Shown here: positions 1-8,090 of the stretch, piece by piece
How the letters are laid out: every line of letters starts with the position of its first letter
How positions within the stretch are numbered: position 1 is the first letter of the stretch
Source of the DNA: a virus
Virus record (IMG/VR): IMGVR_UViG_3300044612_003672
Span: 1 to 64,000 of that record
Reading direction: 5' to 3' (one strand)
DNA: 64,000 nucleotides
The notes under the pieces: model-generated
Told to the model about the DNA's origin: nothing
What the model saw: the letters and a program-made list of their open reading frames with translations, nothing else
Databases searched by the model: none
Translations under genes and position numbers: made by a program

Positions 1-208
1 TATAGACGATTGGTTTGTCGAAAGATTAGAAGCTACAGATACTTTTTTTGAAATCAAAGTTCCTAGCCAAGAGGAAATTTGCAAAAAAGTTGGAGTGAAT
101 AGGAAAAGGCACATAGCATTAGTTAGTAAGAATGATGTTTTCATTTGTGAAAAGTCAACCAATCGTCCAGTGGCATACATGAAAAAGGCAACCAAAGTTG
201 ATGATTAG
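1..208 (+). CDS. 3' end of an unidentified protein (5' truncated)
   Basis: The second reading frame is open from the left edge to a TAG and gives at least 68 residues, rich in Lys, Val and charged residues; it ends ATKVDD. The start lies outside the window. I see no motif that identifies it. It converges on a small leftward gene seven bases further on. The frame is credible because it is uninterrupted and uses AT-rich codons like its neighbours. Confidence 0.55.
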   Translation, partial: IDDWFVERLEATDTFFEIKVPSQEEICKKVGVNRKRHIALVSKNDVFICEKSTNRPVAYMKKATKVDD

Positions 209-215
209 CCGGGAT

Positions 216-497
216 TCACGGATTAGTTTTATTTTCTTGCACTAATTCAAGAACCTTTGGCTTTTGGCCGATATATGTTTCATAACATTGAATGGCTTTT
301 GTGCCATACAGAGTAAATGTATCTCCATATTTTAACGGTTTGTTCCAGTATGGAATAATAACTTGGACGCTTTTAAGTCCAAGTATTATATTTTCCATGC
401 TGTTTGGCAATGTCTGACTTGCAAGTTCAACAGGATCAATTGGATTGACCCTGAATGTGTACTTGGGTTCTAACTTCATGTTTTTTGGTTTGCCCAC
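216..497 (-). CDS. small hypothetical protein, GTG start
   Basis: A 93-residue protein of unknown function. A longer reading from a TTG fifteen bases upstream is possible, but that TTG sits on the ribosome binding site itself. AAAGGAG at 503-509 lies five bases before the GTG at 495-497, which decides the start. The protein has no membrane segment and no recognised catalytic motif; the middle has alternating hydrophobic stretches (ENIILGLKSVQVIIPYW) suggestive of a small beta-rich fold. It is transcribed away from the sigma gene, so the 498-624 gap holds divergent promoters. Confidence 0.6.
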   Translation of the reverse strand: MGKPKNMKLEPKYTFRVNPIDPVELASQTLPNSMENIILGLKSVQVIIPYWNKPLKYGDTFTLYGTKAIQCYETYIGQKPKVLELVQENKTNP

Positions 498-541
498 GAT
501 TTCTCCTTTCAATATTTAAGTTAAAAAAATCAAATATTGAT

Positions 542-595
542 TTGACATGATCAATTTATGGAAATATTCTTAATATAAATCTGTCATCAAATGAC
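542..595 (+). promoter_or_regulatory. promoter and 5' UTR hairpin before the sigma gene
   Basis: TTGACA at 542-547 is followed after 17 bases by TATTCT (565-570), a plausible sigma-70 promoter. ATATAAAT at 573-580 also resembles a T4-type late box. Just downstream GTCAT (583-587) can pair with ATGAC (591-595), a hairpin ahead of the CGGAGG ribosome binding site. Similar hairpins containing ATGACGG occur before several other genes in this window. Confidence 0.4.
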
Positions 596-624
596 GGATA
601 TTCGTTTAAGAATCGGAGGTCGAT

Positions 625-1539
625 ATGAGCGAGAAAAAGACTGATTCAGTAATTAAATTTTTTTCTGATGAAAATTCTTTCTCAAATCTAAAAATGAGGG
701 TAGCTATACTTGGAAAGATGCCTGATTTTGTTTCTTTTCAAAAAGGCATTCAAAAAATTGAAAAGATCAAGATGGAAAAGATAAATCCTGAAATGATGCC
801 TTGTTACAAATCTCCTCTTTTGACTAAGGAACAAGAGGTTCATTTATTCAGAAAGTTTAATTATCTCAAATATAAAGCCAATAGTCTTTATGGAATTGAA
901 AAAGAATCCAAATTCTTTGATGTAAAGAAGAAATTAGCGGATCACATCTATAAAAAAGCCATCCAAACCAGAAACTTGATTGCTGAAAGTAATTTCAGGC
1001 TGGCTACTCAAATCATGAAACACAAGAAGGGCAATCAAGACTCCAACACAGAATCCGTATTGAGCGATGCTTACTGGGATGTACTCAAAGCGGTAGAATA
1101 TTTCAACTGGACATTGGGACTCAGATTCAGCACTTATGCTACATGGGTAGTTAAGAAGAACTATTTTAGAGAAGCCAAGAACAAACAGACCAACTCGGAA
1201 AAGTTGACATTTCTTGATGATTCAAGAGCCGAAAATATTGAAGATCGAAATGGAATTAGTTCAGAAGAAAAAAATCAAGAAGCTAGGCAATATATGGTCA
1301 ATAAGCTTATAAACTTATTGATTAAAGAAAATATAGGAACAGATAGGGCTAGGCAAGCTTATGTGCTTGAAAACTACTTTGGTGTCAACGGAAGAAAAAA
1401 GCTCACCCTTGAGCAGATTAGCGCACAGATTGGCGTAACAAAAGAAAGAGTGCGTCAATTGAAGGAAAAAGGATTGCAGTGGATAAGGCAAAAGGTAAAC
1501 GATCTTAATCTTAACATGGAAGATGCTAGTTACTTTTGA
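625..1539 (+). CDS. sigma-70 family RNA polymerase sigma factor
   Basis: A 304-residue sigma-70-like protein expected to bind host RNA polymerase core and redirect it to phage promoters. Residues 66-80 resemble region 1.2; 116-190 form region 2, with the core-binding/-10 segment FSTYATWVVKKN at 168-179. Residues 260-291 form region 4 with a helix-turn-helix (TLEQISAQIGVTKERVRQLK at 261-280). Start is ATG after CGGAGG. Its TGA overlaps the TTG start of the next gene (TTGA), so the two are probably coupled. Two more sigma-like proteins lie at about 21.2-22.0 and 27.7-28.7 kb. Which promoter class it reads cannot be told from sequence. Confidence 0.85.
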   Translation: MSEKKTDSVIKFFSDENSFSNLKMRVAILGKMPDFVSFQKGIQKIEKIKMEKINPEMMPCYKSPLLTKEQEVHLFRKFNYLKYKANSLYGIEKESKFFDVKKKLADHIYKKAIQTRNLIAESNFRLATQIMKHKKGNQDSNTESVLSDAYWDVLKAVEYFNWTLGLRFSTYATWVVKKNYFREAKNKQTNSEKLTFLDDSRAENIEDRNGISSEEKNQEARQYMVNKLINLLIKENIGTDRARQAYVLENYFGVNGRKKLTLEQISAQIGVTKERVRQLKEKGLQWIRQKVNDLNLNMEDASYF

Positions 1540-2237
1540 AAAACAACATCCAAAAACTTGATGTTATAATTCTTTCTTATACGAAAGATTTGTGTTACTA
1601 TGGAATAACACAAAGATGCATATCATCTTTGTTTAGAAATAATATAAATTTATCATTGAATGTTATAGTTGTAGAAACAAATAGTAATTTAGAAAATGAA
1701 TATTTGTTTTATAACGGATGTAAGGTTGTTTTACCTTGCGAAGAATTTAATTACAATAAATTTATGAATATAGGACTTCAATATTGTAATTCAGAATTTG
1801 TTATGATGTGTAATAATGATTTGATATTTGGACACAATTCGGCAGAAAACCTTTTACAAACTATGATAAGCAATGACATGAAAAGCGCATGTCCTCTTGA
1901 GCCAAACTGGCATAAAACAAAACTGAGCGAAGTGGAATATCAGTCGCCAATTTTGGAAGGATATGAGGTTGAAAAACATATTGTTGGTTGGTGTATTTGC
2001 GCTGATAGAAAGATGTTGTGTGATAATCAAATTTTGGATGAAAAGTTTTCTTTTTGGTATCAAGATAATGATTATGCCAATACATTGAAGAAATTAAACA
2101 TAAAGCACTTTCTTGTAAAATCCAGTCATGTCTATCATGAATTTAGCATTTCGCACAAACTACTAGGAAACAGAGCGCACGAATTAACACATGGCTTAAA
2201 AAGCGTTTACGAAGAAAAGTGGCAAGGCAACTATTGA
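1536..2237 (+). CDS. GT2-like glycosyltransferase
   Basis: A 233-residue family-2-like (GT-A fold) glycosyltransferase. The N terminus has the usual first strand (LDVIILSYTKD) and a DxD-like metal/nucleotide-sugar site in NNDLIF near residue 94. A C-terminal acidic segment (WYQDNDYANTL) resembles the catalytic-base region of GT2 enzymes. The TTG start overlaps the stop of the sigma gene; no better start lies downstream before the conserved strand. The acceptor is unknown. It is one of at least nine glycosyltransferase-like genes in the window. Confidence 0.7.
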   Translation: MKNNIQKLDVIILSYTKDLCYYGITQRCISSLFRNNINLSLNVIVVETNSNLENEYLFYNGCKVVLPCEEFNYNKFMNIGLQYCNSEFVMMCNNDLIFGHNSAENLLQTMISNDMKSACPLEPNWHKTKLSEVEYQSPILEGYEVEKHIVGWCICADRKMLCDNQILDEKFSFWYQDNDYANTLKKLNIKHFLVKSSHVYHEFSISHKLLGNRAHELTHGLKSVYEEKWQGNY

Positions 2238-2300
2238 CAATTTATTTTGAAATGAGACAATGAGTTTCTAGTAGTTTTGTTGAATATGCAAGGAAGTAAT

Positions 2301-2855
2301 ATGTTACAAGATGGACTTTCTGCTTGTAAATCATGGAAGGGCAAAGCCCTTCTTGTTAACGATTTTTATCAGTCTAGGAGAATTGATAGTTCACTTGAGC
2401 CAATGTGGATTCATGGAGCATATGAAATTGTTAAAAATTATATTGATGATACTTTGCAAAAGGATCAAATTAAATTTTTCTATGATATCATTAGAAGTCA
2501 TGAGTTGCCTGATGGATTTGAAGTCCCATCCATGCCCAATGTTCCAAGTAGCCCAATTAGGATTATGCACGAAGGCTGGAAGATAGGTAGTCCAACTTGG
2601 ATATTTATGGGTCGTAACCAACCGGGAGCAGCAGTCCATGTTAATGGAGATTGGATCGCAGTAAAAAGAACAATTCCTGCCGAAATGTACAAATTTTTCG
2701 ATCCTCAACTCCCAGATTCTATTTGGATGGCTTACAGCACTAAAAATCAAATGGCGAGTATGAATTCTTCTCAAGATGATGGTGGAATAGGTCCGGCCAT
2801 GGATTTTGAAGACCTAGTTGAAGCAATTGAAAAGAAGATTGCACAGAAAGTTTGA
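2301..2855 (+). CDS. hypothetical protein
   Basis: A 184-residue protein I do not recognise. The frame is open from TTG 2277, but AAGGA at 2290-2294 is six bases before ATG 2301, so I chose that start. The protein is soluble, with aromatic/Pro-rich segments (WKIGSPTWIFMGRNQPGAA) and an acidic C terminus. A bidirectional terminator follows. Confidence 0.65.
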   Translation: MLQDGLSACKSWKGKALLVNDFYQSRRIDSSLEPMWIHGAYEIVKNYIDDTLQKDQIKFFYDIIRSHELPDGFEVPSMPNVPSSPIRIMHEGWKIGSPTWIFMGRNQPGAAVHVNGDWIAVKRTIPAEMYKFFDPQLPDSIWMAYSTKNQMASMNSSQDDGGIGPAMDFEDLVEAIEKKIAQKV

Positions 2856-2896
2856 TTTTAGAAATCATTAAAATTAGGATTATTCTTATCAAAATG

Positions 2897-2936
2897 ATAA
2901 GCCCCTTGTTGAAAAAAGGGGCTTATTTGAATTTTT
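2897..2936. terminator. bidirectional rho-independent terminator
   Basis: ATAAGCCCC (2897-2905) pairs with GGGGCTTAT (2918-2926), with T-rich tails on both sides. It separates the rightward gene ending at 2855 from the leftward DUF1559 gene ending at 2951 and can serve both. Confidence 0.8.
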
Positions 2937-2950
2937 ACTTATATGTAAGA

Positions 2951-4027
2951 TCAATCAAGGTTTGTAATAATACCATCTGTTGCGCCAACAATTGCCTTCA
3001 ATGTTAATGCGTTTGTGGTGTCTTTGATAGCTCTAACAGATCCGTCACACATGACTGCATTAGCAACGCCACTGTGGAAACTAAAAGGTTCATCGTTAGG
3101 ACCACAGTTGTTTACGCTCCAAGGACAGCTAGAAGGACCGCCAATTGGTGTTTGATTATTGTTAATTCTAGCCGTTTTATCAGAAGTGCTATTACTCGGA
3201 CCAGACAAGCCGTTTCCGCTCGCATCGGGGTCAGCCCACGCATAAACACGACGAGCAGTTGTTAGGCTTAAATCACCAATTACGGGATGACCGGGAGCAG
3301 ATACAGGTGAACTTCTTGCAGAACCAGCACCGAACATAGTCATTGTTGGATGCGCTCTACCAGCATCTTCAATTACAAGCAAAGTATTGCTTGTTCCATC
3401 TAAAATACTTGTAATAGTAGATCCTTGAGCAGTTAAAGGTCCATAATATTTTCCTTTATAGCTAGCAGAACCAGTTCCAGATACTCTTGAATTTGTGCCT
3501 TCATCAATATCGCTAACACAAGCAACCATATAGTCAATAACACCAAGATTTTCACCATTTGATCGAGCAGTAGATCCAAGTGGTGTAGAAGGACAAACAA
3601 ATGTCTTTACTTGTGTTTGAGAGGCAGTCCAACCGCTAGGATAAGCTGGATCATCATAATCTCTTCCTTTTGCCAATGCGTGTAAAAGCGTTGTGTTGTA
3701 TCCAGTCCAGTTTGTGTTCGTGTGATCAAACATTTTATATGTTGATTCTTGTTCGATGTAAGGAAGAATTTGCGTACACCAAGAATGAATCATATAAGTA
3801 GTAGTATTAGATCCAGTGCTATCAATTTGACCGGGATGAGGCAACTTGCTATATCCTGATTCAAATGCGTGAAATCCTAGACCAATTTGTTTCAAGTTGT
3901 TAGTGCAACTCATGCGATTAGCTGCTTCACGAACCTTTTGTACTGCTGGGACAAGAAGTCCGATAAGCACAGCAATGATGGCAATAACAACTAACAATTC
4001 AATCAATGTAAAACCCTTGCGCTTCAT
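2951..4027 (-). CDS. DUF1559 prepilin-like protein (Planctomycete type)
   Basis: 358 residues. The N terminus is a type IV prepilin leader and hydrophobic helix (KGFTLIELLVVIAIIAVLI), normally cleaved after G by a prepilin peptidase, followed by the family block QKVREAANRMSCTNNLKQIG and the C-terminal FHSGVANAVMCDGSVR signature of DUF1559. Planctomycete genomes carry dozens to hundreds of such genes; they are unusual in phages. Base composition is richer in GC than its neighbours, which suggests acquisition from a host. GGAGGAG precedes the ATG, and a CCGTCA/TGGCGG hairpin lies just upstream. Its role in a phage is unknown; it may be displayed on the host surface or modify pili. Confidence 0.9.
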   Translation of the reverse strand: MKRKGFTLIELLVVIAIIAVLIGLLVPAVQKVREAANRMSCTNNLKQIGLGFHAFESGYSKLPHPGQIDSTGSNTTTYMIHSWCTQILPYIEQESTYKMFDHTNTNWTGYNTTLLHALAKGRDYDDPAYPSGWTASQTQVKTFVCPSTPLGSTARSNGENLGVIDYMVACVSDIDEGTNSRVSGTGSASYKGKYYGPLTAQGSTITSILDGTSNTLLVIEDAGRAHPTMTMFGAGSARSSPVSAPGHPVIGDLSLTTARRVYAWADPDASGNGLSGPSNSTSDKTARINNNQTPIGGPSSCPWSVNNCGPNDEPFSFHSGVANAVMCDGSVRAIKDTTNALTLKAIVGATDGIITNLD

Positions 4028-4042
4028 TTTCTATTTCTCCTC

Positions 4043-4059
4043 CCGCCATATAATGACGG
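4043..4059 (-). promoter_or_regulatory. 5' UTR hairpin, CCGTCA/TGGCGG type
   Basis: On the minus strand CCGTCA-TTATA-TGGCGG forms six pairs, including one G-U, ending beside the GGAGGAG ribosome binding site of the DUF1559 gene. The same kind of hairpin recurs near 16.4, 22.55, 30.68 and 40.53 kb. Confidence 0.5.
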
Positions 4060-4241
4060 ATTTTTCCCAATAAAGTAACGATGATATAGTAGCCAATAAA
4101 AATATAGGATTAAAAGTGTTTTCGGAGAATAAAAATTGAAGATTTGATGAAGAAAATTTTTCCAAAATAACACTTTGTTTCAATTAAAATGTTTGCTAAA
4201 ATTAAAATGAAAGAAAAATATTGTCGATGAGGTGTTTTCAA

Positions 4242-4715
4242 ATGAAAGTGAAATTTTTCAAAAATATACTTCGCAATGGCGGTAAAGTTAGCTTTTTATT
4301 GCCAGAAAAAAAGTATTTTCCCGGTCATTTCCATGTGACTGAAGTCGCAAAAGTGACAAAAAATTGCATTGATTGCGGCGGAGAATCAAGGCAATTTAAT
4401 TTTGTAACATTGCAGCTATGGCTTGGAGATGATTTTGATCATAGGATTAATTCCCAAACCATGAAAAATATCATGGAAAATATTGAATCTTGTTGTGATG
4501 AATGGGACATAAAAGTTGAACTAGACAGCGGAACAACTGGTTTATACGATATAGAGGAGGTTATCCTTTACTCAAACCAAATTAACAACTCTAATAAAAC
4601 TGGTTACGACAACGAGAACATTACTTTTCAACTAGAAAGAACTTATACCAACTGTCTTGCTCCACAAAAGTGTGGCTTGAAAGACCAAAGAGAATGCAGC
4701 GATTCTTGCTTCTGA
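4242..4715 (+). CDS. DUF6428 family protein
   Basis: 157 residues. The order of motifs PGHFHVTEVAKV, IDCGGESRQ, LQLWLGDDFDHRI and a late TNCLAPQKCG with further Cys residues matches the DUF6428 family as I know it, seen in bacteria and often near arsenic-resistance genes; function unknown. The clustered Cys and His suggest metal binding. A TTG start seven codons earlier exists, but GAGGT seven bases before ATG 4242 decides the start. Confidence 0.7.
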   Translation: MKVKFFKNILRNGGKVSFLLPEKKYFPGHFHVTEVAKVTKNCIDCGGESRQFNFVTLQLWLGDDFDHRINSQTMKNIMENIESCCDEWDIKVELDSGTTGLYDIEEVILYSNQINNSNKTGYDNENITFQLERTYTNCLAPQKCGLKDQRECSDSCF

Positions 4716-4740
4716 AAAGAATACTGCTAGGGAGTGAAAA

Positions 4741-4998
4741 ATGCTTGATGCCATCATGCCAGTTGTGCAACCAGAAATTTGCTTTTCAATCGAAGATGAA
4801 TGCAAAGATTTTTCAGACGCTGATACAGTTAAAAGACTTTATAAAAAAGTCAAAGATGAAAATCCAATTGTTGCCATGTGGATAAAGAATTGGGCAAAGC
4901 AAACCAAGGATCGAATTGGTTCTATGGCATGCGCTTTGATTACCTATCGTCTCATTCAAAGCCAAATTGAAGCAGACATCATGAATAGCAACTACTAA
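4741..4998 (+). CDS. small hypothetical protein
   Basis: 85 residues, unrecognised. Good ribosome binding site (AGGGAG) before the ATG. Acidic N-terminal half, helical C-terminal half (MACALITYRLIQSQIEADIM). It follows the DUF6428 gene by 25 bases and is probably co-transcribed. Confidence 0.55.
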   Translation: MLDAIMPVVQPEICFSIEDECKDFSDADTVKRLYKKVKDENPIVAMWIKNWAKQTKDRIGSMACALITYRLIQSQIEADIMNSNY

Positions 4999-5068
4999 AA
5001 TTCTTGGTTATCGATACATTTTTGATCTGTTTATACATATCTAAATGTGTCAATAACCAAGGAGCATG

Positions 5069-5470
5069 ATGGAACAAGACTGCCGAACCTTGGGCGAAAA
5101 AGTGAGTGACGGAGTAGCCAAATTTGGCGGGTCTTGGTATTTTATCATAACTGGTTTTTTTGTTATTCTTTTTTGGGTTTTTTTCAACACAATACCTTTC
5201 TTTTACCATTATGATGGTTATCCTTTTATTTTACTCAATTTGTTACTTTCGCTTATAGCAGCTTTTCAAGCTCCATTCATTTTGATGGCGCAAAGAAGAG
5301 TTGAAGTCAAACAAGATGCCATTTACAGGGCCTTGTTTAGGGAAATAAAAGAACTAGTCGAAATTGATCTAAGTCTTGAAAATGAGGTATTGGAAACAAA
5401 CAAGAAAATGGAGCAAGAAATACAAGTTTTGAAAGAAATGCTCAAGCAACAACAAAAAGAGAGCCAATGA
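5069..5470 (+). CDS. DUF1003-like membrane protein
   Basis: 133 residues. GEKVSDGVAKFGGSWYFII, the second helix and YPFILLNLLLSLIAAFQAPF match the DUF1003 family of small bacterial inner-membrane proteins with two helices. A charged coiled-coil tail (about residues 85-130) follows. Two ATGs are adjacent; AAGGAG is one base from the first and four from the second, so I chose the second. Its last codons overlap the start of the HNH gene (ATGA). Confidence 0.8.
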   Translation: MEQDCRTLGEKVSDGVAKFGGSWYFIITGFFVILFWVFFNTIPFFYHYDGYPFILLNLLLSLIAAFQAPFILMAQRRVEVKQDAIYRALFREIKELVEIDLSLENEVLETNKKMEQEIQVLKEMLKQQQKESQ

Positions 5471-6366
5471 AATACCGTTGCACATCTACTATAATTTTTG
5501 ATTTTGAAACTGATTTGCCTTATGAGCAAGCAATCAACTTGGCCAAGAATTATCTCGATGAGATACCAATCAAAGAAGGCCTAGAAAACACCAGAACAGT
5601 TTTGCAACTCGATAAATTGAAATCAAAAGTAGAAAAAATTAAATTGGGCGAATTCAAACTTGATGAAGTATTTCCTTTTCTTACAGAAGAAAATTCTAAA
5701 AAACAATTCATAGTAGACGATAAAACTTATGATGTTAAGATGAATACTGACAGGTATCATCTTTTCAAAAACAATTTATCTTGTGTTTCCTGCGGACTAA
5801 CCGGAACCAGACTTTTCCTTGAATGTCATCCAGCAGATATGAAACCTCATTTTAATCTATATGGGGAAGAGGACAGAAAATTGGTTCTCTTTACCAAAGA
5901 TCATATTACCGCAAGGGCATTCGGAGGAGAAAACACATTAGAAAATTATCAAACCATGTGCAGCACATGCAATAGCTTGAAAGCTCACAGCAACTTATCG
6001 TTAGAATCAGTATCAAAACTGAGGAAAATTTACAACGATAATAGGAAAAAAATCACCAAGAAAAAATTGCATGTTCTGATTGAAGATGAAAGAAAAAAAC
6101 TTGAATTACCTTGGCCTCATTTGATATATGAGCAAAAAAACATCATACCAAAAAATGGAATACAAGTTAATTGTGACTTGGCTATTATTGAAGAGGATGC
6201 AAATTTGATCTGCATTCCAGAAAAACAATTGCCAGAATCAATATTGTCAAGAGGTTATATAAAGGATCAGTCTTATCTGGAAGAAATTGTTGAAATAAAC
6301 GGAATGATTATTTGTAAATTGACAGATGGAAGAATTGTTCGCTTGAATAAGAAATATATGAAATAA
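5467..6366 (+). CDS. HNH endonuclease
   Basis: 299 residues. An HNH nuclease domain occupies roughly residues 100-175: C106-x2-C109, the D145-H146 pair in KDHITARAFGG, N160 in LENYQ, and C165-x2-C168, which together form the metal-binding beta-beta-alpha fold and its zinc knuckle. The N-terminal 90 residues and C-terminal 120 are not recognised. It could be a free-standing homing nuclease or a phage DNA-processing enzyme. It overlaps the preceding gene by four bases. Confidence 0.8.
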   Translation: MKYRCTSTIIFDFETDLPYEQAINLAKNYLDEIPIKEGLENTRTVLQLDKLKSKVEKIKLGEFKLDEVFPFLTEENSKKQFIVDDKTYDVKMNTDRYHLFKNNLSCVSCGLTGTRLFLECHPADMKPHFNLYGEEDRKLVLFTKDHITARAFGGENTLENYQTMCSTCNSLKAHSNLSLESVSKLRKIYNDNRKKITKKKLHVLIEDERKKLELPWPHLIYEQKNIIPKNGIQVNCDLAIIEEDANLICIPEKQLPESILSRGYIKDQSYLEEIVEINGMIICKLTDGRIVRLNKKYMK

Positions 6367-6378
6367 TAAATAACTGGT

Positions 6379-6385
6379 CTAAATA
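6379..6385 (+). promoter_or_regulatory. T4-type late promoter box CTAAATA
   Basis: CTAAATA lies 23 bases before the ATG of the following gene, leaving room for a short leader with GAGGTGAG. It matches the cyanophage/T4 late -10 element. Confidence 0.45.
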
Positions 6386-6408
6386 TCTGTGTAAAATAGA
6401 GGTGAGTT

Positions 6409-7035
6409 ATGAAAATAGAAGATTGGGAGAAAGAACTAAAAAAACAAATTATGGATGAGCCACAGACCGTGACTCCAAATGTAAATAATAATCCAGTCAA
6501 TAATGAACAACCCAATCTCAGTCAGCAGCCTAAAGTTAATGAAGACCCAAAATCTTTGCCACCACCAGTTCAGTTGGTCGTAAATAACCAACAACAAGAT
6601 GGAAGTGGCACATGGATGTTCGTTCTGATGCTTATTGCCTTGGCTGCGGCAACTTTGTATGTTTATGATGACAAGACAGGAGGTAAACTTAAGTCGTCTA
6701 TCACCTCTTCTTTTCACTCTAAAACAGAATCAAAGACGATAATTGAAAGATCAGATGCTGAAGTTGCAAAGTTGAAGGCCGAACTTGATAAATTTAGATC
6801 TGAAAACAAAGCATCTATTGATTCTATTCAGGCAAAACTCAATACCAATTCCACCAAGATTGGTTTGATGGGCATTCTTTTGAATGAAAATTTCACCATG
6901 ATCATGCGTGGAGAAAATTTAAGTGACTTTATATTCTTTAATCGGGACTGGACTTTGGACAGAATGCCGAAGCATATTGAGATTACTGAAGATGACAGGG
7001 AATATCTGAAGAAAATGGTTAGGTCGGGTCAGTAA
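6409..7035 (+). CDS. single-pass membrane protein with coiled coil
   Basis: 208 residues. An Asn/Gln/Pro-rich N-terminal region (1-60), one transmembrane helix (about 65-85, MFVLMLIALAAATLYVY), then a coiled coil (about 105-150) and a C-terminal domain. No enzyme motif. GAGGTGAG precedes the ATG and a late box lies upstream. The stop overlaps the end of the convergent gene by seven bases. Confidence 0.65.
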   Translation: MKIEDWEKELKKQIMDEPQTVTPNVNNNPVNNEQPNLSQQPKVNEDPKSLPPPVQLVVNNQQQDGSGTWMFVLMLIALAAATLYVYDDKTGGKLKSSITSSFHSKTESKTIIERSDAEVAKLKAELDKFRSENKASIDSIQAKLNTNSTKIGLMGILLNENFTMIMRGENLSDFIFFNRDWTLDRMPKHIEITEDDREYLKKMVRSGQ

Positions 7036-7766
7036 CACTTAAATGTAGATCCTCCTTGGTAACTTGATGCTTTCATGACATCATTAATCGACATGGAAAT
7101 GTAGTCAGAAGCAATTTCAGCCAAGTCTTTATCTTTTCTTAAATCATATATGATCTCAACTTGCATCGATGAGACATTTGCATCGTAATCCCATTTCCGA
7201 AAATATTGGTTGAGGTTCTGCCTTGACCATCCGCTCATTTGACCGCCAGCTTTACCCTCGTATGCAGTTATTCCACATTGATTAAGGGAATTAAGAAAAT
7301 AATTTTTTTGCCATAAGTCGCATGAAAGGCTGTTTGGACTACCTGCTCCATATCCAACAACTACATCAAGGCGAGGATCTTTAGATATTTTTCTGTGACG
7401 ATTACTCATGCCGTGAATATAAAAAATATAGGCAATTTGGTGGCGTGTCAGAATCCTGTTCTTAAACCTAATGATCGGATCAAGGAATTCTTCTCTAACA
7501 ACATCTTCCTTGCAATGATAAACATTGTTGCAATCAGCTTTATCTTTCATGAAATCAACGGATTCTGCTCTTTCCCATCCACGATTGATTACAGCATAAC
7601 AATCAATATTTTTAGCAATGTGTTCCACTATCAAATCCGTATTTTCATCGTCCTGCCCGTAGCCGTGTGGGGCCACTAAGATGACGGGATTGAGCCCTTC
7701 AATAATGCTCACTCTTTCCATACTGTTATTATAGATGAGATTTTTTAGATTACTGCAAATATTCAA
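7029..7766 (-). CDS. N-formylglutamate amidohydrolase-like hydrolase
   Basis: 245 residues. VILVAPHGYGQDDENTD near the N terminus, an internal FYIHGMSNR and the C-terminal SSMQVEIIYDLR resemble the metal-site motifs of the N-formylglutamate amidohydrolase / zinc-peptidase-like family. In the family this cleaves formyl-glutamate; in a phage the substrate may differ, possibly a cell-wall amide. The longest frame starts at TTG; ATG 7721 is an alternative, and TATAAT lies just before it, so the start is uncertain. Confidence 0.6.
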   Translation of the reverse strand: MNICSNLKNLIYNNSMERVSIIEGLNPVILVAPHGYGQDDENTDLIVEHIAKNIDCYAVINRGWERAESVDFMKDKADCNNVYHCKEDVVREEFLDPIIRFKNRILTRHQIAYIFYIHGMSNRHRKISKDPRLDVVVGYGAGSPNSLSCDLWQKNYFLNSLNQCGITAYEGKAGGQMSGWSRQNLNQYFRKWDYDANVSSMQVEIIYDLRKDKDLAEIASDYISMSINDVMKASSYQGGSTFKCY

Positions 7767-7833
7767 GAACTAATTTTTTTCTTCAAACGATAAATAGTTT
7801 CTGTGTTCTATTTGTTCCCTTTTAAGGAGATTG

Positions 7834-7998
7834 ATGATTACTGATAAATTATTGTTGGACTTATCATCCAAAAACCCAGATGTCGTTAAAAATTATCTAG
7901 AGGCAATTCTTGCAGTTAAATACATACTGAATAAAAAAGGTATGCTCATGGAAATCAAAAAGATCAAATCAAAGAAGAAAACTAGTTTTTTAGCTTGA
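7834..7998 (+). CDS. small basic hypothetical protein
   Basis: 54 residues beginning MITDKLLLDLSSKNPDVV and ending in a Lys-rich tail (KKIKSKKKTSFLA). AAGGAG at 7824-7829 is four bases before the ATG, and ATAAATA lies upstream near 7792. No homologue recognised. The strong ribosome binding site is the main evidence that it is real. Confidence 0.6.
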   Translation: MITDKLLLDLSSKNPDVVKNYLEAILAVKYILNKKGMLMEIKKIKSKKKTSFLA

Positions 7999-8090
7999 AT
8001 ATAAAAAATTTTATTGTTCAGAAAAATTAAAAATTTTTACTTGCCAAAATAAAAACATTATTTTAGAATTCATTATCAAGTCATTAAATC

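Noticed and set aside
2951-4027. Taking the DUF1559 gene as proof of a bacterial chromosome
   Set aside because: The surrounding gene density, phage-type RNA ligase, multiple sigma factors, late promoters and leader-bearing proteins fit a phage better; a single host-like gene is explained by transfer.
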